DNA of 64,000 nt from Ifrita kowaldi (lineage: Eukaryota; Chordata; Aves; Passeriformes; Cinclosomatidae), in contig VZRS01007681.1 in NCBI GenBank assembly GCA_013398055.1, forward strand, positions 248,001 through 312,000, given 5' to 3'. The translations under genes were made by a program, and so were the position numbers. The notes beneath the pieces were generated by a model that saw only the letters and a list, made by a program, of their open reading frames with translations, did no database searches and was not told the DNA's origin. Position 1 is the first letter of the stretch. Each line of letters opens with the position of its first letter. Below are positions 49,561 to 61,490 of the stretch, one piece after another.

Positions 49561-51358
49561 ATGGGGTTTTTCTACGACAGATCTAAACCACACCACTTTG
49601 GATCCTAGGGCATTTCCTTTCTCAGGTTCTCTCTCCCTGTGCACTTGCCCTTCCTCACCTCTCCTCACCCCTCCGTGCTACAGCAGCAGCTATTGCCTTC
49701 CATTTGCCCCAGCAGCTGTCAGGCTTTGGATACATTACCATCCATTTTTGTAACACCTGTCTCATGCCAGCTGCAGTTTGGATGGCCAAAAGTGCTTTGG
49801 TATGCAGTGTAGTAAGCTCTTGTAGTGTCTGGATATTGCAAGTAGCTTATTTTTTTGTCTGCATTCCTGTTAAGAAGGGTAGCAGATGAACAGGATGAGC
49901 TAAATAGTTGTTTGCACTGCAACAACAGGCTGACAGTTATGTAAAATACTTTCATGTGCAATCTCCTCTGATCCTCTGCTGGTTCAGAGGAGTATTATGG
50001 CCAGATTCAGCACGCAGGCTCTTGCAAACTCATTTTCATAAACTAGGGCACTGCTAAGCATAGAGGAGACCAAGACCAAGGTTGCTCTGTTTCTTCATCC
50101 TCAGCATTTACCTTTTCTTTCTGCTTAATCTCCTGTCTTCAGCATCTACAGATTAATCCTGTGGGGTAAGCACAAGACCTCTTTACCAAAGCGCTTCTAC
50201 AAATACTGGTGATACAAATCACCTTGCAGAGGCTACTTCAGAGTGACAAGGTCTGCAGGCCAGATCAGGAGGAGTTGCTTTAGCATATTATTCTAAAATG
50301 GGATTAGTTAAGTAACTCTATAGCCCAATTCAAACACTGAGCCAAATTCACTTTTCTTAGCCTCCCCCTTCTGTATACCAACTAAATGGCACTGATTAGG
50401 CTTTCAATTGAGCATTTTCTGAAAGACATTCAGGTCAGTTGTGGGATCATTCATGGAATTAAACAGCAAATTAATACAATGACCAGCTCACTGCAAGTCT
50501 CATGGGCAGCAGTGGTACACACACAAATATTCAAGCAGCTTCTGAAAACCAGCCTTTCTGCTGCTTATGGAAGCAGACACCTATTCTATTGCACAAAGAC
50601 AATTTACAGTCACAGGGAACAACTATTTTATATCATCAATTATTGTATGTAAGAAAAGCAACTGCTTTCATTGAAATATAAATATTCAGATGCCTTCATC
50701 TAAGCAAAAAACCAATTTTTTCAGTAGGATTACCAGATTAATTTAATTACAATTAAAATTTGTGCCTGGTTTTTATTAATACACATCTGTTAGAAAGCTA
50801 CCTAGTCAGATAGAAAGTCCAATTTCTCCTAGTGTATATTGGAAGGATAAACATGGATGTGTGCTAGAATTCAGTGAAAAAGCACTAATAACATCTTGAA
50901 ATATTCATGAATTACAAAATGTCCCAGGTAAATAATGCTCTTCTATTCACTGGTAATTTTGCAATCCTTACTATGATTTTTACCTTTAGATTTATGACTC
51001 AAAAAATTGTATTCTCTTAAAAATACTAATTCTATCAATTTTACCTTTAAAAAGCTATAAAATTACTGTAATTATATTTTTATTTAAATATTGTCTGTTA
51101 AATAACAGTGCTCTTAATTTAACATAACTTCAAAATTCTGGAAGGTCATTCCACATTTTTAATGGCTGTCCTCACAACAGTAAGCAAACTCTGAATGTTT
51201 TATTCAGAAATATTTTGCATACTCTTCACTGCAGTTTGAATTGTCTAGGCAAATGACTTTTAGCTGACTTACTCAGAAGTCTCTTTTTGTCTGTTATCTG
51301 AACATGTTTTGTTCTAGTGCATTCACTCCAGTGTTATAATTTATTTTTTCCTACTCAC

Positions 51359-51599
51359 CTCCAAAGTAAGAGCCATCTGTCAGCTTCAGCTCCTTGTTGG
51401 ATTTGGTGATGACACCAGCAACACCGTGTTGAATGAAATACATCTTCTTACCCACAGCCCCTTCTCGGATAATATAATCTCCAGGTTGGAACACCTCAAA
51501 TCTCAGTTTGCTTAGCATGGCAGTCACAAAATTTGGGTCTGCATTAGCAAAAAGAGGCATTGTAGCCACCAGCTTCCGACAGTTGAAGTTGACAATCTC
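51359..51599 (-). CDS. HCN1: HCN1 exon 6: end of C-linker and first part of the CNBD
   Basis: This internal exon of 241 bp is read on the minus strand from 51599 down to 51359. It starts in phase 0 after an acceptor ending TTTAG and ends after one base of a codon at the donor GTGAGTAGG. It encodes 80 residues beginning EIVNFNCRKL and ending LTDGSYFG, which matches vertebrate HCN1 almost residue for residue. It covers the last C-linker helix and the first part of the cyclic-nucleotide-binding domain, including FEVFQPGDYIIREGAVG and MYFIQHGVAGVI in the beta roll. In the channel tetramer this cytoplasmic domain binds cAMP and relieves inhibition of opening on hyperpolarization. The exon length and phase fit the known HCN1 exon 6. 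The split codon (G plus AG, Glu) is completed by exon 7. Only a substitution-rich pseudogene could mimic this, and I see no frameshift or stop. Confidence 0.97.
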
Positions 51600-53804
51600 C
51601 TAAATGGGAAGGAAACATCATGATAATAATGGTCAATAAATATGCACCATATGATGGGCATTGAAAAAAAAAACTTTCTGCTTTCTTTACAAAGAACTTC
51701 TTTATGCTCATATTGGACTTTTCTGTGTCTCTCTGCTTACTTTATAATGTATTTTCATCTGTTTCTAGTGAACAAAAGTGCAGTGTGACTTGTATTTTTA
51801 AGGTTAAAGGTTGTCTTCTTCTGGTGACTTTTCATGTGTTATTTATTATTATTCCCATTGGAGTTTAAGGGGAAAATATGACAGAAAGATAAAAATTAAA
51901 TAGGAATTACACTGCTTGACAAGATTGGCTGTTCCATTAACTATATTAAGTGATGAAGTTATGCAAGCCCTGTGTTTCCAAATATTGCACCAGTAACATC
52001 TTTCTGTTCTGAACATATCCAGTGATAATATAAATATACATTACAGTTAGCTAGTTGAAATCAACAGGAAAATTTCCTTCACAGTTTTTAATTCATTTTA
52101 TAAACACAGAGACATACATTTCTGCCGTTCCAAGAGATGTGTATAAAGTAGACCCCTATATGCAGAAAACACTACTATTTTTCTAGGGCCTTAAGGGTTT
52201 CTCCTACCAAGGACAAACTGCATTTATATTTACAGAGCACACCATGAGAACATCTACATGAAAAGATTAGTACCAAAAAAAGCTGTAAATGTCGTACTTG
52301 CTTTAAATAAATAAAACCAAAACAAAACCCTATGAACAATTTCTGAAATATTTCCAAGCTCATTCTTGCAGACCTTACATTGTCTTAGGAAATTAACACG
52401 GTCAGTTGCCGTTACAGATTTAACATTGTATTGGAAAACTGAGAGTAATCAGTATTACACAGGGAGAGGGGCTCAGGCAGGCAACATCTACTGAGGTAGC
52501 AAGCCCAACATGAGAGGAAGGGCAAATATAATCCTCTGTATATAAATGCAAACAGAGAAAATAAAATAAAAATACAGCCAGCAGTCACCTAATTGCTTTG
52601 CAAAACTAAATATGCCTTTATTGTCAGTGGAGTACCCCTAGCATTTCTTACACTAATCCAAGTCTTCGAGACTGATGTAAAAGAGACATTCCACCAACCA
52701 GTGCTCTCACTCCCTTGACTGCATTCCTCCTGGAAGTGGCTTTTTCAACTTCCCATGTATCTGCTGTCTCATATATCTCCTATGTGCCATGCAGACAACT
52801 CTCTGAGCATGAAGCTCTGATATGCTTATCCATAGATCAGACAAATTCTTTTCCGTTCCCAGTCCTACAATGTAATATCCTGCTTGTAGACAGGATGGGG
52901 AAGTTCAGGTAATTTCACATCACAAGCAACAAAACCATATTGGGTTCTTCAAATCAGTTCCCTTGAATCTGAGAAAGAAGGGCAATCCCCCTTTGAAGGC
53001 AAGCCATTTGCTACTGAAGCAATTAACAAGCAAGTACATGAAGAGTGAAGAAAGTGAAGAGAATGAAGAAACAACCACCTTTCCCTGAGCAATCACATCT
53101 TTTCCAAATAAACCTAGTGGGACTTAGAAAAGTAAATTGGAACAAAATGTCTCACCATGCACCCCACAAAGTAGTCTCCCTTGTAAAAAAACATAGTAAA
53201 TTTGATGCAAGATATCTTCTGTTTGCCTGAATCCAAAAATTATCTCAAGTAACAGCACTGCAAGTTATGAACTGCCAGATAGGTGACATTCAAATCTGTG
53301 AATACTGCTGAGTCAGTAAGTCGAGGGGTAATCCAAAGACACCCTCTACATGTATTCTTTATAATGCAATAAATATCATAATGAGATTCCAACTGGCTGT
53401 CTTCCTAAAGCATGAGGAGAAGCCTGTTTTCCTTCTTTTTTAAATTCTACATTTCTCAGTAAAGCTCCAGCCATCACCTCCCTCCCAGAGGAAAGTTATT
53501 TGCTTCCCCCACTGCTAGCAGTATGGTGGCATCCCAGGAGGAGCCCCAGACTACATCCTCCGCTCCCTGTGAGACTGCCTTGCTGCCATCTCCACTGATG
53601 CTGGCAATAAGTATTACTTGTCTTGCTCAGGGACTTTTCAGTAGGCTTGCTGCTTGTTTTCTGCTTCTGAAAGTGAATAGCTTGTCTGGCATGCCCAGGA
53701 GGCAGAGAAAGGAAATTACTAAAGAAAGCAAAAATTGACTGGAAATTATATAGAAGCTGGTGGGGAAGCACAGAAAAGGCTGGGAGAGTAGAAAGTTCAA
53801 CTCC

Positions 53805-53945
53805 AGTCAAAATTAGGAAGAAAGAGTAAAATAGACTTAGGTGGAGTAGTACTACAAAAGAGAGAATGGGAGGAAAACAAAAAGAAGGAACACAAAGACC
53901 TAGAAAATAACAAACAGAAAAAAAAAAAAGAAGGCAGGAAGCTTG
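53805..53945. repeat. Purine-rich tract
   Basis: The plus strand is mostly A and G over about 140 bases (GGAAGAAAGAG-like and AAAAAGAAGG-like blocks), including a 12-base A run. There is no coding signal. Confidence 0.6.
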
Positions 53946-54939
53946 ACTTTAAAAACATATCGAGAAATGCTGAAACGTGAGAACACAGGAACACAACACC
54001 TGGAGAATAGGTGTCTGGAGTGAAAGCTGAGAAGCAGGGCAGATGAAGTAAACAAAAGGGAAACTGGAAAAAAGTGCAAAGTTATCCGTAACATATAGTT
54101 AACAGTATGGTAGGAGAGACCAGGATTTACAGAGAAGGGGGAATTCAGACCTGGATGACTCCTTTGCACACACCCAGTCCTGCCCACGCAGAAAGGAATT
54201 CATCTCATGTGGGGAATCCCAACAAAACACACCCTTGAAAGAGGATTTTCACCCTTGAAATTTCATGTCCTCTTGTGGCTCAATCTTCTGCCCACCTTTC
54301 TCTCGCATTATGTAATATTTATCTGGTTATACCCCTGTATACACACACATTATCCTGCTCAGTCTGAGTTGCCTAATGAAGGTACCAACATAGCTATAAA
54401 ACCACCCTGCTGTGGTAATTTCAGCTGTTATTCCTAGTAATGCATTCATTTTGTTGATTAGTTTTCTGTGAAAGTTTGTGCTAAAGTACAAACTTCCCTT
54501 ATTTAAGATGTTAGAAGGTGGAAAATTACCGAGGGAGAAAGAAATGTGTCATTTTTAAGTGCTTTGTTTTTCTTTAAAGTGTTCTTTTATTTAAATATGA
54601 GATCATTCAGAGCAAGTAAAATACATTTCCCTAAGTCTTAATCACAGGCAGTTCTGCAATTTCAGGTTCTTGTGTATTACTTTAAATATCATCCTGGGGA
54701 GAAAGAAACAGTAAAGATTATAAAAGTGTTTTTATGTAACTCAGAAAGTGCCAGGAGAAAAAGTTCTGTGTTTTAAAAGAGAGGTAACAAAAGAACAAAC
54801 TGACAAATTAAGAGTTGACATTTTGTACAGAGAAAAATCTTTCACTCATATTTTTCTTTTAATTCTTTTGAGCTAGACTGGAACCAGACTATGCTGCCCA
54901 ATATGATATCTTAATTAAATGAGATTTTGTCCTCTACTT

Positions 54940-55015
54940 GAAGAAAATACCAAATGAAACCTTAGAAAAGGATCAGGGAAGAAAATACCAAATAAAGCTT
55001 GAGGAAGGGATTAGG
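54940..55015. repeat. 38-bp imperfect tandem duplication
   Basis: GAAGAAAATACCAAAT occurs at 54940 and again at 54978. The two units differ at several positions. Confidence 0.8.
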
Positions 55016-58000
55016 AGTGCATTACATAGCTGAAATAGTTAAAGAGCAAGAATGATTCAGACCTACACAGAGCAAGTGTTGATCTATTCCAATTGCTGGT
55101 CTCTTACACAAGAATTAACTCAGAGGTGCAATGGTCTGCTTTATATAAGAGATTGGTTAGATAATTACACTGGCTTCTGCTCCTTTGTACAATATTGGGT
55201 TTATTACTCCTCTTGACCTTTCTGGATATTTTTTCAAACTGATGTTAAAATGTCAGATATTATCATTTTGTGTGGGTTCAATATTTCTTGATGGCTGCTC
55301 TGAAGCATCTCAAGATGTTATAGAAGCAGTCACAAGGCTGTCCCAGCTATGACTGGGATTCTCTGATGGCATCTCTAGAAGTTTATCAGACCTCTTTTCC
55401 AGAATATTTTTAGATGTATGTAGTGCTTTTAATTAGACTGACTGGAAAATCCTGTTGCTATAAAGAAGGAAAAGTTCTTGAAAGATCTGTATGCCTGAAA
55501 AGTTCTTTACTTTTTCTCAGTAATCCAGTTGAGCTAATAAAAGGTACTACTTCCATCTACAAACTATGTTCTTCTTATGTGTAGGGCATTTAGAAAAATA
55601 GCTTAGCTTTGTTTGGTCACTTTTACATATTATTGCAAAAATCTAGTGTGTAACTGTAACAATGCACTTTTTTTCTGAGTGTTCTTCCTTTATATTTTGC
55701 TTTCAAAGGATGCAAAACTAAATCAGTCTTAATTTCCTGATCGTTGAAAGGAAGAAATCACTTTACTGAGAAAACTATTTTTTCTCTTAGAAAGAACTCA
55801 CAAATGAAAAATTACTAAACCACCATTAAGAGCGAACTATAGGAAAAGGCATTATATTTGGGGATTTGGGGCTGTTTGAGCAGGTTAGATATATTTAAAC
55901 CCAGTTTTAAGGAGCTATATTCTGTATTTGTTCGTGATTTCCTGTAATTTTTTAACCCATTGGTCAATTATAGTCGAGTTTGGCAGAAAGGAGACATCTC
56001 ACTGATACTAAGTTCTCACAGGTTTTATGACAGCAGGCAGTCAGGAGGACTAGGATTAGTACCCCACTGAGGGAATGACTACATCATTATCTAACAACTT
56101 GTTAAATGCCAGAAAATCTACATGTGGCAATAGGATGCAATATTCTTCATTTCTGGTGCACCTGAAATCGTTCAAATTGCTTTGACACATTCTGTTTAAT
56201 CATCTCTACAGAGTGTGACTCAAAAATAAATTTTGCTCAGAGGTCTTTCATGTAAGTAACAACAACTATGTACATTTTTTCTCTTTGAATGGGATTGCCA
56301 CAATTTTCCATTTTTCAATTACATTGATCAGTTTCAACATAGAGACTCTGTTCAAATTTTACTTAAAACATAGTAACTCTTGCATCATATGTCTAGAGCT
56401 GTGTCAAGAAACACTATTCTTTTTTCTTCAGGACTTGATATTTTGTCATTTTGATAATATAGCTGAATACTGTTTGTGTCTGTTTTAGAAAAGCTCTCTG
56501 TCTAGCCCCTTTGGTTATATATTTTAAAGCCCAAGAATGCTCTGGTCTGAGGTAGCCAACATATCTGACCTACAGACAAAGCACAAAACCTGAAAAAAAC
56601 CTGTGATCTCTAAGGCAAAGAGAGTCCATGGGATCTTAATTACCTTGAAAATCAGTGACCAGCCTGTCTATTTACATTTTCAAAGCCCCTCAGTTCCCAA
56701 GACCCCCAGCATACCTGGATACAGCTTATCCACATGCAGAAAATTTGCCAGCCAGCTGTGACAAAAACTTAGGCAAAATGAAGGAAGGAACACAGGTTTT
56801 GCAGCAAAACAATGAATGAAATTCCTATTCTACCAGGACCGACAGGACTGAGTCAAAGCAAGGGTAGTTTTTCTGTCTAGCTCTGTTCAACTCAGATTAA
56901 GCCAAGTCAACCCTAAACAGAGCATATGGTAGCTGGTATTGCTGTCTCCTAAGAGAAAGGAATCTTTTTTATGCATTTGCAATCAGAAGGGATAAAGATT
57001 TCACCAATTATATTTTCTTGGCTTCGTTGATTAAATGTTGGCCTTCTGCATACTTTTCTGTCATTCCCTTCTTGATTAGAATTTTCTATTCAACTCCTTC
57101 TATGCATTTTTTATGCTTCAGTATTATTATTGCATTAAATTCAAATGCAGACAGAATAATCCTTTTGAGGCAATATGGTTCAACCAAACCTTCAATAAAG
57201 TCATTCTGACAAAGGACATCCATCTTTTTCCCAGCTTGTTAATTGATTTAACAGAGCTTAAGAGAAAGCAGTTCTGTGCATCTCAAGCTCCTCTTTGGAT
57301 TGTCCATTTTTTTTAGAAGATTAAAAAAAAGAAAAAGAAAAAAGCCATTATCTATCTACTCTTTCATTTATCCAACTGCTTATCATTCTGTAACTATTTT
57401 AAAAAGGAATTTGGCTTTCATCTTCTTCAATATTCTGAAATGTTCAATGCTGCTTAAGTTTGTTTTCCAGCTGGGAAAAGGACGAGAGGCTTTAAAATGG
57501 CAGCAGCAATAGAGTCAATGTTTTAGGGCAGTCTGTGAAAGAGAGATAGCCAGTCTAATTTCAAAACCCTGAGAAGTCCTGATAATTCAGATAAGTATTT
57601 AAAGTTTCTGCCAGCTGACCAGTCTCTGCTTCTTGAAGGTTTTACCCTTTGAACTTCTGCTGAATGAATTTTCTCTTTGCATGTTTTTTGGGAAAAACAC
57701 CCATAGTTTATTACAGCGGGTAATGTGGAATTAGTGCTATACCATAACAGCAGTTGCTGTAGAGACTCTTACTAACTAAATAAATAAACTGCAATTTGCT
57801 GAAGTATTTAGGAATCACTATTTCAGTTTTCTGCCACTGAGTAACTAAATATCTTCATTCCCATTTGTGTGTGTATACACTGGAGCGTTACATTTGCTAA
57901 TCCTATACAGTATTTAAAAAATAATATCTTGGGCAGGGGACAATTAAGGCTGAAATCTTTGTTTAGCAGGCATTTTAAATATAGAAGTTGCCCATTATGC

Positions 58001-61000
58001 AAATGCGAACACAGATTTAAACACATGTACTTTAAAACTGTAGCAGAAAAATAATCCTAAGAGTTGTGAAGTTGATATTCTATTGGTATCCATATGATTA
58101 TCCGTATTTTCTGTTAGTACGTGGAAGAGTGGCACGAGTTGGACATAATGTTTGCTTCACAATGAAGCACACTTCATGTTTTTCTAAACATCACTTTCAG
58201 TGATTAAGAGAGAGGAGAAAGTTTTGCTAATAATCACAAAACTTGGCCCAGTCTGCTTGCTCACAGGTTAGTATCTACTGCAGCACTGCTTTTCCACTGT
58301 CTTTGGAGCCTCCAGTCACCTCCTCCAGCTGGTGATCCACTGGTTCTGCAAACCATTTTCACTACTATGCATTCATACTGAAACTCCACCTGCCATCACC
58401 AATCAATATGTGGTTGATCTTCTATGTCATTGGTGTGGCAGCTCTGTTTTAATACTACATCCTCCAAAAAGAAACCAGTTCAATTGCTACTTACAGCTTT
58501 GCTCAATGAAGAGTATCTCTTATATCCACCAAAGTCAGTGAGATTTCACCCGATTGCCGGAAGAAAAAGGGTTTTGTTTTAGTGTAGTGCTGGAAGGAGT
58601 GCTGCTATTCTCAGGACAGTGCTTGATTCACCTGATAGCAAGGGATAGTAATTGTGCTTGAGAGAAGGAAAAAGAGGAGACAGTGGAGTTTCACAAAGGC
58701 AGCCTGAGTTACATCTGTGTGAATTATTAGATAAAATATATTGATTGGGGTGCTTCATTGTGTAAAACATACCAGTTAGAATGCAGGACAGCCTGAAGAG
58801 TTTCTCTCACTTGAGAAAGGGAAGGCCATGAATAGAATAACTTGTGGCTGAATGCAGGGAAGAAGAAATCCGTGTTTGAAGCTATGGGGGATGACTGGGG
58901 GCTAAAACAAAGTATGAAGCAAAGAACTAGGTGGTGGAAAAATACAAACATGCCTTAGAAGAAATGAAAAGCTATGGTTTGGATAAAAATTTTTGTGTTA
59001 TTTCTGATTTGCACTTGCTTGATCAAGACCAGAAACTGAAGCTGTGAATGCTTCAATGGAGAATTTATTGTGTGCTTTGAAACAGGCAAGGAATTCCTTC
59101 TGCCATTCCACCTCTCCCTCTTTGTCCTCTCCTCCCTTCTTCTGTCCCCCATGTACTGCAATCCAAATGGCCAAAAGTAAGCAAGAACAAAGTTCTCAAA
59201 GAGAATGTGCTTTATCTACACCTTATGTGTATGGTTTAGTTGACACAGTAGAAGCAACAACCAGGAAAACAGTTATTTAAAAATCAGTGGTGATTTGTTC
59301 AGTGAGTTATTTTACAGCTCTTGAGCAGCTCTGGATGAGAAATACTGCTATCTTGTTAATTGCTAGGTTAACACTTACTCTTCTTATTATGTATTAAAAG
59401 CCCATTGGCTCAAAGGCTCTCTCTATAAATTTATTAATTGGCTTAAATTAAATCTTACTGATTATACTGGATAAATCCCAGTTAACTGAGCTTGAAATAG
59501 CCACACTGAAATTATGCTTAGTGTTTTTAAGTGCATTTCATTTTGCATCTAATTTGATTTGTAACTATTCAATGAAGGCCTACTCTATATTATATGGGAG
59601 AAACATGAAACTCTTAACTTTACCTAACACAGAAAATTTATACATTTTTGGACAATGTATATTCCACATTTTAAAGTGGTAAAAAAGAACTTTTATAATG
59701 AATGAGAATGATTTAGACTTCTTAGGCAAATGTGCAACAGGACACTGAATGCCTGTGTGTGTATGTGCTAGAATATTTACAATGCCAGCTATAGATGTAC
59801 ACATTTATATGTAACAGACGGATATAAAAAGAAAGATAAGGAGGATGCACAATCCCTTTCTAATTCTGACTCGGCCTTCGTCACTGCTTTGCAATGGGAA
59901 CTGGGACAAGCTAATTGTAATACCATTTGAGTTTGCCTTCTGAAGGAAACTACTGACAAGGATGCTGGAGTGGGATCAGGTGCAAGGGCTCAGTGATCTT
60001 ATGTTGTGAGTAGCAGCTTACAATACAGGTGTAAGAAGCCCATGACCCACATTCAGGCCACTGCTCCAGAGCCCAAGCATGCAGAAGTAGAAAAATACTG
60101 AAAGTGCTGGTTTTAGAGCCCTGGTTTACAGTGAAACATGAGGATGATGCTCAGTTGTAAGGGTGAGAGCTGGCTCCAGAAAAGTTATCAGCAGGTCATA
60201 AAGTTGAAGTTTCTGGGAATAATTCAGTAGAGTGTCAGCCAGACAGCCCTGAAGACAGAATTTGCTTGAGAGTACCACTTTGGCTAATATTGGTAGCTGC
60301 AGGGCAAACAGATGAATAAATGGCAAGGGAGTTGTAAAGAGTGGAAAAAATTCTGAGGAGTGCAAATGGTGACAGCAAAAACAGCCTCAATAGCAGATCA
60401 TGTGGAGCAAAGAGAAGGCAATCTGGCAGGCGTAGACTAGTCAATGTGTATTAGTAATAACAGCTAGAGTAAAAGTAATGCATCAGACTTTAAACATCCG
60501 GTAGGCAGACACACTAAATAATGGCATGGCATCAGAGTAACAAAGAGTCACTTTACAACTAGGACCCAAACCACAGTCAATACTTGACAGATCAAGGATG
60601 CACCAGGACATCCTCAGCATTTGTACATCCTGAAAAGTCTTATTTCATAGAACATGAATAAGCAGCAGCTATGGAAATAATAAACAAGAAACCAGGGGAG
60701 GTACCCACAGCCTTCTGCTGTCTACATTTACTACTGCTGCCCTGTTTGCTCTCTGAATACCATCACTGAGGCCTTAAATACTTGTGCTGTGCTTCCCCTC
60801 CAGGGCTGGACATACACTAAAAGCAAAGGGGCCTGATGCCAGCAGGGCACTCAGGAACCACCATTAGCATCTGTGCATGAGCCCAGGCAGCCATGGGATG
60901 CAGTTCTTTACATCATTTTAATATTCTTTTTCAAAACAATTTCAGTTCATCTGCTTGCCCAAAGTTTAAAATTTATTTAACTATTCATAGCATTTAATTA

Positions 61001-61002
61001 AA

Positions 61003-61023
61003 TTATATATATATATATATAAA
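61003..61023. repeat. (TA)n microsatellite
   Basis: An uninterrupted run of about nine TA units flanked by AAATTA and AAATTA. Confidence 0.85.
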
Positions 61024-61420
61024 ATTAAATTGCTCACTTAGTGAATTAAACATAGGCTGAGGTTTATTTCTGTAAGAAATCTATTCCTATAATTTATTCA
61101 GAAAGTTCTTCAAATTATCTTTAGACTATATCTTAATCTCTACCTTTATGAATAAATTTATCTACATTGATTTTATATCATAGGAGGACCCCTAAACTCC
61201 TTGTAAATACAGTTAATTTTAAGGTAATATATTATAAATATAGTCTGGTGGCATAAGAAATATGTGCTGAGATACATGGCAACAGTAGAAACAGAGACCA
61301 TATCAGAGTACCTGATGCAACATATGCACTCAGTACCATGCAAAGATATCAAAAGAGTTTTATACAGCATTCTTCTCACATAGACATCTTGGATACGTGT
61401 TTGCATGTATGTGCCAGAAC

Positions 61421-61490
61421 ATATGTATATATGTATGTGTATGTATGTATACACATATGTATATATATATATATATATGTATATACATTC
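61421..61490. repeat. Alternating TA/TG/CA microsatellite
   Basis: ATGTATGTGT units lead into ATACACATATG and an uninterrupted TA run. Purine and pyrimidine alternate almost throughout. The short frames on both strands here are low complexity and not genes. Confidence 0.85.
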
